Position numbers and translations under genes: made by a program. A model generated the notes under the pieces. It worked only from the letters and a program-made list of their open reading frames with translations, was not told the DNA's origin and ran no database searches. DNA of 64,000 nt, from assembly GCA_943736015.1 (NCBI GenBank), contig OX031059.1, positions 49,797,159 to 49,861,158 on the forward strand. The letters run 5' to 3'. This DNA is from Tridacna crocea (taxonomy: Eukaryota > Mollusca > Bivalvia > Cardiida > Cardiidae). Below, piece after piece: positions 1-10,555 of this stretch. The number at the start of each line of letters is the position of its first letter. The stretch's first letter is position 1.

Positions 1-146
1 TTTAGACACATTTGAAAGCATTTTGCTGATTACTTTTTTCACAACAAAACATTTCTTGTGCCACAATGCATTTTACATGGAATACTAAATTCATATTGTT
101 TATGCTTGAAATTTGTTCCCTGGTGCATCTGGATGAATCCTTTCAG

Positions 147-320
147 CCCTTTACCAGATGACAAAATTTTAGACATTTAGACCAAATTGTAAGCATTTTG
201 CAGTCGACAAATTAAAAGTGGGTAAAATTGGAATCAATGTATTTGATTGGAAAGAAAACATAGTTGGAAAAGGTGCGTTTCCATTGGGTTGTTAAAAGTC
301 TTTGATTTGTTGGTAAAGGG
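147..320 (-). mobile_element. THE, decayed
   Basis: Starts CCCTTTACCAGATGACAAAA and ends TTGGTAAAGGG; the palindrome is largely lost (one arm, AGTTGGAAAAGG, survives). Confidence 0.6.
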
Positions 321-504
321 CAGGTGCTTCTTGATTATTTTTTTCTCATAATATTTTTCATCCATTTTGGATATATTTTTTTTAATATGAAGTTTTTAAA
401 AAAATTTTTTTATTTTATACAAGTATCATGGTAGGGTTAGTGGTAATATTTTGATGTTTGCTTTTCATTTGTCACTATAAAAATCTTCCCTTATCGTCAT
501 TCTA

Positions 505-868
505 AATGGCCATAACTGTTGATGTGCCATAAAACAACAGTCATTCAAGCAAACGCAGGCAAATCGATTATGCTTTGTGAATAGGTGGTTTGATACATCT
601 CAGAGCTCAAGCTAGAGGGAGTGACTGATTTTAAAATTAGAACTATTAATAATTTTCCACTAAATATTAATAATTTTCCACTAAACCCTATGCTATGGGT
701 ACTCATTAGAATCTTCTGAAGACAATTCTAATGAGTACCACAACAGAGAAATAGTGGATTTAAAATACCATTACTCCCTCTTACCTGATCCTGTTTTACC
801 AAGGCAGTTACGAACAGTTTTACGTAACTATAGTATAGTAGCATTGTGTGATGAAGGAACTAGGCCCA
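505..868. mobile_element. Foldback element remnant, interrupted by a second MITE
   Basis: Pieces matching the 55.2-kb foldback element (CCATAAAACAACA; AAGGCAGTTACGAACAG; ACTATAGTATAGTAGCA) lie on both sides of the MITE at 601-793, suggesting a nested insertion. Confidence 0.4.
601..793 (+). mobile_element. CAGAGCTC-end MITE, copy 1
   Basis: Ends CAGAGCTCAAG...AGGGAGT and ACTCCCTCTTACCTG are inverted. The core is an inverted pair around CTCATTAGAATC. Contains an internal direct duplication TATTAATAATTTTCCACTAA (x2, about 636-680). Confidence 0.6.
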
Positions 869-1391
869 TTTCCTTTAAGAGGAATAAAGAAATATTTTAA
901 AAGCAAGGACTGCTGTCCAAAAGAAACAAATATGTATTTTGTTATTGCAATATGACTGAAATGCTGTTGAAAACAATATAAAACAACATTCAAGCAAAGA
1001 TTGGTTTACATGTTACAAAGGTCATTCGGGTTATCATGAAGCCAGTGCATATTTTTGTCCCATGTTTTACCAATGTTATCAGTGTCATTCTTGCTTGTCA
1101 GAAGTCAACCAGAAATCTGAATTATGTATTCTATCTTGGTTGATCTTGTGACATTGTCGTTTTGTAACAAAGACTGATTAAAACGCTGTATGTGTTATCT
1201 GTGTGTAATTGTGGTTTACTCAGTCTAGTATTTATTTACTATGCTAAGTTTTTTCAGCACAAAATATGTATTTATCTATTTTGACCTTGACCTGTCATGG
1301 TAGTTTACTACCATGACAGAAATTGTTCCATGTAATCTTGAGGCTGCTCAAAAATTGTTAGTCATTATATTGCACCAGCCTTGAGAAACAA

Positions 1392-1514
1392 GGCTTAAAA
1401 ATTGGAAACATTGTGAATAAAGATGAAAAAGCTATCAATCAGCATTTTCTCCTTTTCCATAATGTTTTCTTTCTTCAATAGAATCTCTATTTAAAAAATA
1501 TTTTTAATTGTCAT
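1392..1514 (+). mobile_element. THE, partial
   Basis: Weak hairpin (AAACATTGTGAATAAAG...CATAATGTTTTC) plus part of the R arm; terminal repeats missing. A further R-end scrap (CCTTTACCTGGTGACAAAAT) follows to about 1550. Confidence 0.55.
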
Positions 1515-1558
1515 CAGTAAATGCTTTAATCCTTTACCTGGTGACAAAATCCCATGTT

Positions 1559-1784
1559 TTAATCCATTACCACATAATCCCTACTTTTGACAACCCTGAG
1601 AAAGAAGCCTTTAGAACATTGTAGAAAAAGGAGAAAATGCTAGTAACCAGCATTTTCTCCTTTTCCCACAATATTTTCTACCCTTTACAAAAAAAAAATC
1701 AAATTTTCAGTCACTTTTATATTGTCGTCTGCAAATGCTTTTGATTTGGACAAGCCTAAAATAATGTTGTTTGGTAATGAGTAA
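1559..1784 (+). mobile_element. THE, subfamily B, near full length
   Basis: TTAATCCATTACCACATAAT...GGTAATGAGTAA; palindrome centre GTAACC; R arm GTCGTCTGCAAATGC intact. Confidence 0.85.
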
Positions 1785-1786
1785 AT

Positions 1787-1865
1787 GACTCTGAGGAAGA
1801 AGCCTTTTGTAAATAGTAATGGTAACTAGTTTTTTCCCACAATGTTTTCTACCCTATCAAAGACA
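1787..1865 (+). mobile_element. THE fragment
   Basis: Inner L arm (CTGAGGAAGAAGCC), a damaged hairpin and TTTTCTACCC directly after the previous copy. Confidence 0.5.
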
Positions 1866-1885
1866 TTATTATAGCCTCTGTTTCA

Positions 1886-2114
1886 TTAACCCATTACCAC
1901 ACAGCAAAATTTTAGACCTATCCAAATTGAAAGCATTTGCAGACGACAAAATAAAGGTGACTGAAAAATAGAAATTTGTTCTGGGAAGGGTAGAAAACAC
2001 TGTGGGAAAAGGAGAAAATGCTGGTTACCAGCATTTTCTCCTTTTCCGACAGTGTTTTCAAAAGGCGTGTTTCTCAGGGGCGCCAAAAGTAGGGATTGTG
2101 TGGTAATGGGTTAA
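1886..2114 (-). mobile_element. THE, subfamily B, full length
   Basis: TTAA to TTAA; stem CACTGTGGG pairs with CCGACAGTG (one mismatch). First member of a three-element chain sharing boundary TTAA sites. Confidence 0.9.
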
Positions 2115-2344
2115 CTTATTACCAAACAGACCAGACTTTTTAGCAACCCTTAAAAAGAAGCCTATAGTAAAATTGTAGGACAAGGAGAAACTGCTGATAA
2201 CCAGTATGTCCTCCTTATCCCACAGTATTTTCATACCCTATCAAAGTCAGAAATGATCATAATATGACCAAGATTTAATTTGTTGTATGCAGAAGCTTTG
2301 AACTATGGTCCAGTCCAAACTTTCATTGTTCGGAAAGGAGTAAA
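2111..2344 (+). mobile_element. THE, diverged
   Basis: Shares its first TTAA with the end of the previous element; hairpin arms eroded; ends GGAGTAAA, which also starts the next element. Confidence 0.75.
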
Positions 2345-2567
2345 CCCTTTAGCAATCCCTGGTTTTTACCACCCAGAGATAGAAGCCTTTTGAAAACATT
2401 GTGGGAAAAGGAGAAAATGCTGGTAACCAGCATTTTCTCCTTTTTCCCCCACATTGTTTCTACCCTGCAGGAAACAAATTTCTCTTTTGGAGTTACGTTT
2501 ATTTTGTCGTCTGCAAGTGCTTTCAATTTGGACAAGTCTAATTTTTTGTTGTTTGGTAAAGAATTAA
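2341..2567 (+). mobile_element. THE, subfamily D, near full length
   Basis: CCCTGGTTTTTACCACCC L arm, intact hairpin, R arm with GTCGTCTGCAAGTGC, ends TTTGGTAAAGAATTAA. Confidence 0.85.
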
Positions 2568-2646
2568 GCCCTTTGTGGTATGATATGTCTTCTGTAAGTG
2601 CTTACAATTTGTACCAGTCTAAAATTTTGTAGTTTAGTAAAAGTTC
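2564..2646 (+). mobile_element. THE, R-end fragment
   Basis: Only the R terminal part (TCTTCTGTAAGTGC...CCAGTCTAAAATTTTG) after the shared TTAA; hairpin and L arm deleted. Confidence 0.6.
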
Positions 2647-2870
2647 AAATGAGTAAGAAGAATGGGTACAGCCTACTGTTTTCTAATTTCACAATCTTTC
2701 CTCAAGCTGTCGGCTGCATAGGAGACAAGATTGTGAGATCAAGAGATTTCTCGTTTTAGATAAACTTTGTTTAGATACCAAAGCGGTTAAATAACTCCAA
2801 ACCAAAGACAGAAAAGAAAAATATTTACCCTGACCTCATGGTTTAGTGTGAAATGTGGGAATAGATTTAA

Positions 2871-3085
2871 TTAACTCTTTTACCAAACAATGGAATTTTA
2901 GACTGGTCCAAATTGAAAGCACCTGCAGACTACAAAATAAACATAACTCAGAAATTCCAATTTGTTTCAAGCAGGGTAGAAAACATTGTTGGAAAAGGAG
3001 AAAATGCTGGTTACCAGCATTTTCTCCTTTCCCCACAATGTTTTCAAAAGGCTTCTATCTCAGGGATTGTTTGGTATAGGGTTAA
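2871..3085 (-). mobile_element. THE, subfamily D, full length
   Basis: Starts TTAACTCTTTTACCAAACAA, contains AGCACCTGCAGACTAC, hairpin core GGTTACC, ends at a TTAA shared with the next copy. Confidence 0.85.
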
Positions 3086-3299
3086 CTCTTTTACCAAACG
3101 ACCTAATTTTAGACTGAGTCCAAATTGGAAGAATTTGCAGATGACAAAAATAATGTGATAAGAAATTGAAATTTGTTTTACGAAGGGTAGAAAACGTTGC
3201 CGGAAAAGTTACCAGCATTTTCTCCTTTTCCCATAATATTTTCAGACAGCCTCTTCATCAGGGTCGTAAAAACCCAGGATTGTTTGGTTAAGGGGTTAA
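3082..3299 (-). mobile_element. THE, diverged, chained to previous
   Basis: Begins at the shared TTAA; left hairpin arm partly deleted; L end GATTGTTTGGTTAAGGGG then TTAA. Confidence 0.8.
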
Positions 3300-3661
3300 C
3301 TCAGAGTGCAAATGAAGACAGACATTTTCTTGAGACTCAGCCTATAGCTCTTGAAAATATTTTGACATAATTATACAAAATTATATGAAACAAGTAAATT
3401 TTCGGGTCCTAGTCAAATGGACATAGTTCAAACTTGTCATAAAGTAGAAGTTTTAACTGTGTGATTGGCTGAATAGGAATGCCCGAGCCCAATCAGATAT
3501 CTAGTTTTAGAATTAAAAAAAAAAAATATTAAGTAGTAATTATTTTATGAAGAAAAATAACAAAGTCAAAGATTGAGTGGACTCATTTTGTAGAAAAGTC
3601 GCCAAACTTTTTTATGTGAAATGGAAAACATCTTTGACAAAGGAGCAGTTTGTTGGTTTAC
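3300..3661. other. Unassigned sequence
   Basis: AT-rich, with an A run near 3520. No gene, THE or recognisable repeat seen. Confidence 0.5.
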
Positions 3662-3716
3662 TTCAAAAACCTCGTAACTACAGCTTGTAACAAGCTGTAG
3701 TTACGAGGTTTTTGAA
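3662..3716. repeat. Perfect 55-nt palindrome
   Basis: Two 27-nt arms (TTCAAAAACCTCGTAACTAC continuing AGCTTGT, and its exact complement) around a single A at 3689. Not part of a THE and not seen elsewhere in the window. Confidence 0.9.
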
Positions 3717-3897
3717 TTAAACTGATGAATTGCTTGTTACGAGAAAATGCTGCTTTTTTCAGGATGCTTGGAGAATCTGTTTCCAGCATTATTATAAAAA
3801 TCTTTAACATTCTATTGTAATGTCTATTGTAAAGGTGAAAATAGGTGTTTGTTCTTTGTCCAGAGGACAAAATAATTGACTTACCCAAATCAAAGCA

Positions 3898-4120
3898 TTT
3901 TTAGACCGACAGAATTTTAGACTGATCCAAATCAAAAGCATTTGCAGACAACAAAATAAATGTGACTGAAAAAAATAAACTTAGGTTGGGAAGGGTAGAA
4001 AACATTGTGGGAAAAGGAGAAAATACTGGTTACCAGCATTTTCTCCTTTTCCCACTTTGTTTTCAAAAGGCTTCTTTCACAGGGTCGTTAAAATCCAGGA
4101 TTGTGCGGTAATGGGGTAAA
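3898..4120 (-). mobile_element. THE, subfamily A, lacking the R terminal repeat
   Basis: R arm from GACAGAATTTTAGACTG, intact hairpin (one arm CCCACTTTG), L end ATTGTGCGGTAATGGGGTAA. Confidence 0.8.
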
Positions 4121-4136
4121 TAATGGAACTCCTCTT

Positions 4137-4430
4137 TGAAAGTGTATTAAAAAACATTGTGGGAAAAGGAAGAAAATGCTATTTAGCAGCATTTTCTCTG
4201 GCCAGCTACCAGCATTTTCCCTTTGACAATATGAATCATTCTCTTCTGAAGCCTATGGTGTGGGTACTTATTAAAATTGTCTCAATGAGATGATTCTAAT
4301 GAGTACACACAACATAGGGTTACAAGGAGAAATAATGGATTTAGAAAACTATCACTCCCTCATATCTGGAGCTCTGAGCCCCTTCATTGAGGGTTGGTAA
4401 AGCATGGGATTGTGTGGTAAAAAGTTTATG
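4137..4430 (-). mobile_element. THE interrupted by the CAGAGCTC MITE
   Basis: Hairpin part at about 4148-4230 and L end (GGGATTGTGTGGTAAAAAG) at about 4381-4428 are separated by the MITE at 4240-4376. Confidence 0.6.
4240..4376 (+). mobile_element. CAGAGCTC-end MITE, copy 2, left-truncated
   Basis: Core CCTATGGTGTGGGTACT / AATGAGTACACAC inverted pair; right end CTCCCTCATATCTGGAGCTC then TG. Inserted inside a THE. Confidence 0.6.
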
Positions 4431-4443
4431 AAAGGTTTAGTTA

Positions 4444-4645
4444 TTAACAATTTTACCCCAAACGACAAAATTTATACTGATCCAAATTGAAATATTTGCA
4501 GACGACAAATTTAACAGACTCAAAAATTGAAATTTGTTTTGGGAAGGGTAGGAAATATTGTGGACAAAGGAGAAAATGCTGGCTACCAGCATTTTTCTAA
4601 AGGCTTCTTTCTCAGAGTCTTGAAAGCCCGGGATTGTTTGGTTAA
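4444..4645 (-). mobile_element. THE, subfamily A, right hairpin arm shortened
   Basis: TTAACAATTTTACCCCAAAC start; GAGAAAATGCTGGCTACCAG then a deletion to AAAGGCTTC; ends at a TTAA shared with the next copy. Confidence 0.75.
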
Positions 4646-4857
4646 CCCTTTCCCAAATGAAAAATTTTAGACTCTTCCAAACTCTCAGAGTTTGCAAATT
4701 TAATGAAAATGGCAGAAAGTTCTCCACATGGGTAGAAAACACTGTGGGAAAAGGAGAAATTGCTCGTTACGAGCAATTTCTCCTTTTCCCACAGTGTTTT
4801 CAAAAGCCTTGTACTGCAGACATGTAAAAACAAGGGCTTGCTTGGGAAAGGGTTTAG
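4642..4857 (-). mobile_element. THE, subfamily C, near full length
   Basis: TTAACCCTTTCCCAAATG start; stem CACTGTGGG/CCCACAGTG; core AAATTGCTCGTTACGAGCAA; ends TTGGGAAAGGGTTTA. Confidence 0.85.
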
Positions 4858-4936
4858 AGTTAAAACATAAAAAGCCCTACAAAAATCTTTCTATTTGAAT
4901 ACACTAGAATAATGGCCATACTCTTCGTCTGAGTGT

Positions 4937-5112
4937 ATTAGACTGGCCCATAATGGGAGCATTTGCAGCAACAAAATAATTATGGCAGTCAAATGAAGGG
5001 TAGAAAACTGTGGAAGAAACATGCTGGTTCCTAGCTTACTGTTCTTGTCAAACAATATTTTCAATCATCTTCCTCGTCAGAGTTCTATTGAAAGGAGATT
5101 GTTTGCAAAAGT
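4937..5112 (-). mobile_element. THE, strongly decayed
   Basis: Recognisable pieces only: AGACTGGCCCATAATGGGAG, GAAGGGTAGAAAACTG, CTCGTCAGAGT. Confidence 0.5.
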
Positions 5113-5333
5113 TCAGCACTTTGCCAACAAAACTCTGGACTTTGCGAAATTGAAAGCATTATTGCAGATGTTAAAATAAGATGTAACTCAAAAATCCTAA
5201 CTAGAGATGGAAAAGGTAGAGAACATCATGGAAAAAGGAGAAAATGCTTGTTGCCAGCTTTTTTTCCTTTTCCTGCAATGTTTTCAAAAGCTGTGTCTTG
5301 GTCATTGAAAATAAGATTGTTTTGTTAAAGTCT
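5113..5333 (-). mobile_element. THE, strongly decayed
   Basis: GAAATTGAAAGCATTATTGC, GGAGAAAATGCTTGTTGCCA and TGCAATGTTTTCAAAAGC in the expected order. Confidence 0.6.
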
Positions 5334-6909
5334 TATCACATTTTTACAACATTGCTTCTTTTATTTGGTCTGAAAGAAAAAGAGAATGAACTAAAATTTG
5401 GCAATTGTTTTGTGTGGCGGAATGAATTATCACCATGCTGAATTATCACCAAGAATTCTTTGTATTTTATCTCCTCTCTCGACACAGTGAGATGGAAACT
5501 GTTGTGAGAAAATTTGATTTTTAAGGTGGTTCCTTTATTCCGATAACCTGGGCTGACCTGACCATGTGCTGACTTCTCTGTCAGGTACAAAACGTTTGTT
5601 TGATCCTATATCAAACAGTCGTCTTTATAGTCTGAAGAAGGGTCTTGAAGGTGGGTATTTAGATTTTTCACATCTTACCAAATTAAAATATATATCACTG
5701 AAATTTATATGAAAAAACAAAACAAATCATCAATAATTAACAATCATAAAATTACAAAAAATATTTTTTTTTGATGGTATTCCCTTAAAAGGCTATGTAG
5801 CCTCTTAAGGTTTTTTTTTTATAGATTTGGTGCCAAAAATTTAAAAAAAGTATCGTGGGAATGTTAAGTGACTGGCACATGACTAATGGCGCTTGAATTC
5901 CATAACATAACAAACATGTACCTATTTACCATATGTCTTTTTGGGGCACTATGTTTGAAGCTTCATATGTGTATTTCAGGTATATAAATAAGCGAGTTGC
6001 TCATGTAAAAAAATAGATTGTGTTTCCTGTTGGTGTTACCTGGGAATCTCTAATTTCTCTAGTTGGATGGTTTTCGACTACTAGGGTTATAAGAAAGAAT
6101 ATTATAAGGCTTTTGGAGTATAAAGATGATTTTTGTGGTATTTGTCGAAGACAATACCACTATGAGTTCAAAATTGAATTTCGAAAGACCATCTATCGTA
6201 TTTTGTGCAAAGCCAAAGGAAATAAACCCAGTTAAACTAAATTTTTCTCAGAAAAATGAGTTTTTCTGTCGCACTCAGATATATTTTTAGAAATGGCATG
6301 TTAAAATACACTTGGTGAGGCCACCGATCGTGAAAATAATAATTTTTGGTGGAAAATATCTGCACTCACTCATAGATTTCTATTGGCCCAAAGATATAAA
6401 ATTCGTCTACTGATCGTTTGGTCCTGGACTTTTTTGTTCCAAAACCAGTTTGTCCCACGGTTTGTTAATCCGATGATTGGGCGCTACTCTATTTAATTCA
6501 GCATGATTATGTATAGATCGAGATGATTGTAATATTGGGAATTAAATGTTAAGAACCAAGGATATTTCAAAATCATAGTTTTCAGGTACGAACTTAATTT
6601 TGTTCAATATATTTACGCAGTTTCTCTCTCTATCCATCATGCATACTACTGTCAAGGGAAGTTACTTTTGGCTTCTCATGATCGAATGGAGACCACTAAT
6701 AGGCAAACAATTCTAATTTTGTCACAAGATCTCCCTTCAGCCAAAAAGGTATCCATTTGCTTAGTAGGTTGACTTTCAAGCAAATATTTACATAATAGTT
6801 CTCTTTTTCTTTCAAATTGTTAAGTCCACACAATGGTTTCCTTGACAAATACCACTTCAGTGTTCTCAACGCTTTGATTTTGTACTTTTTATAAAATTTT
6901 TGTCCTTTG
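5334..6909. other. Unassigned AT-rich stretch
   Basis: No exon with supporting splice sites and no THE. Small hairpin CCTTAAAAGGCTA/TAGCCTCTTAAGG at about 5786-5813. The 71-codon ORF near 6020 has no recognisable content. Confidence 0.5.
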
Positions 6910-7007
6910 ATCTGAAGGGCCACTTTTAAAAACATTGTGGGTAAAGGAGAAAATATTGGTAACCAGCATTTTCTTCCCTTTTCCATTGTGTTTTCCTTAA
7001 GTCCACC
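6910..7007. mobile_element. THE hairpin fragment
   Basis: AAAAACATTGTGGGTAAAGG...CCCTTTTCCATTGTGTTTTC; arms flanked by eroded sequence. Confidence 0.55.
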
Positions 7008-7186
7008 CAAGTGCCAAAGTTTAGAATGGTCCAATTTGAAAGATTTTTAATGACGATAAATTTGGCTCCAATGTTAAGGTTTATCTTTAAAAGGAGAAAA
7101 TGCTGTTTACCAGAATTTCTCCTTTTCCCACAATGTTTTCAAAAGTTTTCTCCTTTGGACCATTGAAAATCTGGACTGTTGGTTAA
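7008..7186 (-). mobile_element. THE, decayed
   Basis: CCAAAGTTTAGAATGGTCCA start; palindrome left arm truncated; L end ATCTGGACTGTTGGTTAA. Confidence 0.6.
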
Positions 7187-7283
7187 TTGCATAATCCCAT
7201 CATTAAATTTTTGAGCCGGATTTCTTTTGTTATCTGTGTAACTATGCTAGCTATGTCGGTAAGTCTGAATTTTGTTTTCCAGT

Positions 7284-7511
7284 ATAACCCTTTACCACAC
7301 AATGACAACTTTCGACAACCCTGAGGTAGAAGCCTTTTGAAAACATTGTAGGAAAGGAGAAAATGCTGGTAACCAGCATTTTCTCCTTTTCCCACAGTGT
7401 TTTCAACCCTTTCCAGAACAAATTTCTATTTATCAGTCACCTTTTTTTTGTCGTCTGCAAATGCTTTCAATTTGGACCAGTCCAAAACTTTCTCATGTGG
7501 TAATGAGTTAA
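7284..7511 (+). mobile_element. THE, subfamily A, near full length; first of a four-element chain
   Basis: TATAACCCTTTACCACACAA...CATGTGGTAATGAGTTAA; perfect core GGTAACC. Confidence 0.9.
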
Positions 7512-7698
7512 AGACTCCCACATTTGAAAGCAATGTGGGAGGAGTAGAAAATACTGGTTACCAGAGTTTTCTCCCTTTCCCACAATGTTTTCTACCCTTT
7601 CAAAAGCAAATTTCGTCATTTGAAACAGAAGTAATGTGTTGTCTACATTGCCTTGAAATTTGAGAAGTTTAAGAAATAGTTGTCTGGTAAAAGCTTAA
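7508..7698 (+). mobile_element. THE, L end deleted; second in chain
   Basis: Begins at the shared TTAA, L arm reduced to ACTCCCACATTTGAAAGC; core reads GGTTACC although the element is in + orientation (centre flip). Confidence 0.7.
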
Positions 7699-7915
7699 CC
7701 CTATACCAAATAATTCTGGTAATACCTGGGAAAGAAGGCATTTGTAAGCATTTTGATAAAAATTGAAAATGTTGATGACCAGCGTTTTGCGTTTTCCCCA
7801 CAATGCTTCACCCTTCCCAAAAGAATGTTCCATGTTTTAGTCGCATTCATTTCATCATCTGCAAAAGCTTTCAATTTGAACAAGTCTAAAAATTGTGTCC
7901 TATGGTAAGAGTTAA
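7695..7915 (+). mobile_element. THE, diverged; third in chain
   Basis: TTAACCCTATACCAAATAAT start, eroded hairpin, R arm TTCATCATCTGCAAAAGC, ends at a TTAA shared with the next copy. Confidence 0.8.
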
Positions 7916-8138
7916 CTCAACCAAACGACAAAATTTTAGACTTGCCCAAATTGAAAGCTTTTGCAGACGACGAATTGAATGTGACTTAAATGATGAAATT
8001 TGTCCATGAAAGGGTAGAAAACATTGTTAGAAAAGGAGAAAATGCAGGTTAACAGCATTTTCTCCTTTTCTAATCTTACTTTCAATAGGCCTCTACTTCA
8101 GGGTCGTCAAAAGTGGGGATTGTGTGGGAAAGAGTTAA
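7912..8138 (-). mobile_element. THE, full length; fourth in chain
   Basis: TTAACTCAACCAAACGACAA...GATTGTGTGGGAAAGAGTTA then A. R arm variant ATGTGACTTAAATGATGAAA. Confidence 0.85.
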
Positions 8139-8504
8139 AAGAACACGCTGGTGGGCAGGATTTGTAAATAATGGCAGCCGGTTTACCGTTTTTGTCTCTT
8201 TTCAATGCTGAAGTGGGTTTTTATGTCAATGATCAGCGCTGGAGCGACAAACACAGGGAAAAATGGAGTGTTTAATGCTCGCTAGATGTGCAAATAATGA
8301 CTTGATCCGTTCAGTCAATATCTACAGAAAAGATGGGATGAACTTAAAAGATAAACAGAAGCTCATCCTTATAAGGACATCAGACAATGCCTTACCTTTA
8401 GCGAGCTTGTTGGCACTATTAGGTGACTGAGCGCTTTACTACTGGCAACAAGTAGACGACAATGAAAAGGTACTCAGGTACTGTGATGATTATCTGAAAA
8501 AGTA
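8139..8504. other. Unassigned sequence
   Basis: Less AT-rich than the surroundings, no repeats seen, no open frame with splice support. Confidence 0.45.
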
Positions 8505-8626
8505 GAAGATATTGAGGGAAAAGAAGAATATTCTGGTCTCCAGCATCTTTTCCTTTTTTTTACCCCCACAAGTTTGTCCTAAGATTTGTTCCACAGGGTC
8601 ATGAAAATATAGAATCATTTGTTTAA
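8505..8626 (-). mobile_element. THE, half element
   Basis: Hairpin with T-rich insertion and L arm; chained by TTAA at 8623 to the next copy. Confidence 0.6.
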
Positions 8627-8849
8627 CTCTTTACCAAACGACATTTTTTGACTGGTCCAAATTGAAAGCATTTGCAGACAAAGAAATAAATGTGACTCAA
8701 AAATTGAAATTTGATTTTGGAAGAGTAGAAAACATTGTGGGAAAAGGAGAAAATGCTGGTTACCAGCATTTTTTGCTTTTCCTACAATGTTTTCAAAAGC
8801 CTTCTTTCTAAGGGTCATTAAAAGTCAAGATTGTGTGGTAAAGAGTTAA
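8623..8849 (-). mobile_element. THE, subfamily A, full length
   Basis: TTAACTCTTTACCAAACGAC start, core GGTTACC, ends ATTGTGTGGTAAAGAGTTAA. Confidence 0.9.
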
Positions 8850-8872
8850 GGACAAAGGTTTGATGCCAAGTT

Positions 8873-9100
8873 TTAACCCATTACCACACGAGAAAAAATC
8901 AGACTGGTCCAAATTGAAAGCATTTGCAGACGACAAAATAAAGGTGACCCAAAAATTAAAATTTGTTCTGCGAAGGGTAGAAAACACTGTGGGAAAAGGA
9001 GAAAATGCTGGTAACCAGCATTTTCTCCTTTTCCCACAGTGTTTTCAAAAGGCGTCTTTCTCAGGGGCGTCAAAAGTAGGGATTGTGTGGTAATGGGTAA
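8873..9100 (-). mobile_element. THE, subfamily B, full length
   Basis: TTAACCCATTACCACACGAG start; stem CACTGTGGG/CCCACAGTG perfect; core GGTAACC is flipped for a minus copy; ends TGTGTGGTAATGGGTAA. Confidence 0.9.
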
Positions 9101-9102
9101 GG

Positions 9103-9228
9103 CCATTAGGAAGAAGGTTTTTTGAAATAATGTGCGCAAAGGAGAAAATGCTGATATCCATTTGAATTGTTTCCTGCAGATGCTTTAAATTTTGAACGGT
9201 GTAAAAATCTGGTTGTTTTGTAAAATGA
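9103..9228 (+). mobile_element. THE, decayed partial
   Basis: AGGAAGAAGGTTTTTTGAAA, one hairpin arm, then R-arm remains (TTTCCTGCAGATGCTTTAAA). Confidence 0.45.
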
Positions 9229-9284
9229 AAATCCCAGCTTGCCAGGCTTTTTTAAATATCACAAGCAATTTCGTAGAAATGATA

Positions 9285-9518
9285 TCACCTGCCGACCACG
9301 TAACTTAAAATCAGTCCCAGTCGGCCATTTGCATAGAATAAAAAAAAAAGTGCTGTGGCAGAATTGGTTATAGTGCATGTTATATAAAGGTTCAGGAAAT
9401 TCCGTCCAATGTATTGCATATATTCATGGGGATGGGCATACTGATAGATGGATGGATGGACAGAAGGACGGACAAGGGTAAAACTATGCCCCTCCGCCTT
9501 TGAAAGGGGATAATGATC
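9285..9518. repeat. Possible tail of a bivalve interspersed repeat
   Basis: GATGGATGGATGGACAGAAG followed by GACAAGGGTAAAACTATGCC and CCTCCGCCTTTGAAAGGGG, a pattern familiar from mollusc non-coding repeats (from memory). Boundaries unclear. Confidence 0.4.
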
Positions 9519-9606
9519 CACATTGTCTCTTTTTCCTGTAACAGTGATTTCAAAAGCCTTTTTTCTTACGGTTCATCAATACATGGAATTACCTCATAAA
9601 GGACTG
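9519..9606 (-). mobile_element. THE, L-half fragment
   Basis: TTTCCTGTAACAGTGATTTC, AAAAGCC, then a weak L end. Confidence 0.45.
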
Positions 9607-9838
9607 AACTGTCATGTAAAAGAGTAAACTTATATCAAAGACAAATCTTTGAAAGGATACACCTGGTTATGTTTATAAAAAATACTGGTTTCCATGACAA
9701 TAAACAAATCTGTATTTGCACAATTTGGTTAGCTTCTGGTTGTAGTATGTAATCTGTTTTGCCTTTTGTCAATGTTTGGTTTAGATCAGGCCGTTTCCTT
9801 TTGAGTACCTCTTCAGTATTGGGACTCTGATTAATAAA
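9607..9838. other. Unassigned sequence
   Basis: Nothing recognised. Confidence 0.4.
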
Positions 9839-10041
9839 TTAATGCTTTACCACACAAACCTGAGTTTTAATGACCTTGTGAAAGAAGCCGTTGAAAACGT
9901 TGTGGGAAAAGGAGAAGATGCTGGTTTTCTGTAGTTCCCAAAACAAATTCCAATTATTGAATCACAGTATGTTTTGTAAACTGGAAATGCTCTCTATTTG
10001 GACCGGTCATAAATTTTGTCACATGGTAATGCATTAGTTAA
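9839..10041 (+). mobile_element. THE with right hairpin arm deleted
   Basis: TTAATGCTTTACCACACAAA, left stem AAAACGTTGTGGG, then direct jump to TTCCCAAAACAAATTCC; ends GGTAATGCATTAGTTAA. Confidence 0.75.
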
Positions 10042-10555
10042 CGATCTAATGAGGCAAGTTTGAGGCAGACAACTTTGAAAACTGCCTTGTAGAACATAAT
10101 TGAAAATGAGTGAAGAATCCATGGATTAATTTGATACTTCCAAACATAATGTGTTCGAAAAGAAATTGCTGGTTACAAATTCTAATTCTTTTATCACAAA
10201 ACTTATGTAGACTTTCCTACATGAAAAAGGAAATGTTAATGTAGAAAATGAAAATTACATGATGTAGAGTGGGGAATGGTCTCTGCTACTCCTGTGTTTC
10301 TGACTGATTGATTGATTGAACAGTGTTTTAGCTTCTTTCAATACTATATCAGTGATGCAGAGTCTAAAAAATCACTGGTTTGCTCTTCCTTACTAGTAAA
10401 AATTTGGTGAGAGCAAGTGGTTTATTCTTCTTTGTCTAACTGTAGGGCAAGTGCAAAATGGCGGGAGGACAAGCAAGAATTTTGAAACTTTTTGTACCCT
10501 GTGATGGCATGGCGGCAGCTCACATATTTGTCTTTCTTGGATTTAATCAGTACTA
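10042..10555. other. Unassigned sequence
   Basis: Contains TGATTGATTGATTG (about 10301) only; no gene or THE seen. Confidence 0.4.
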
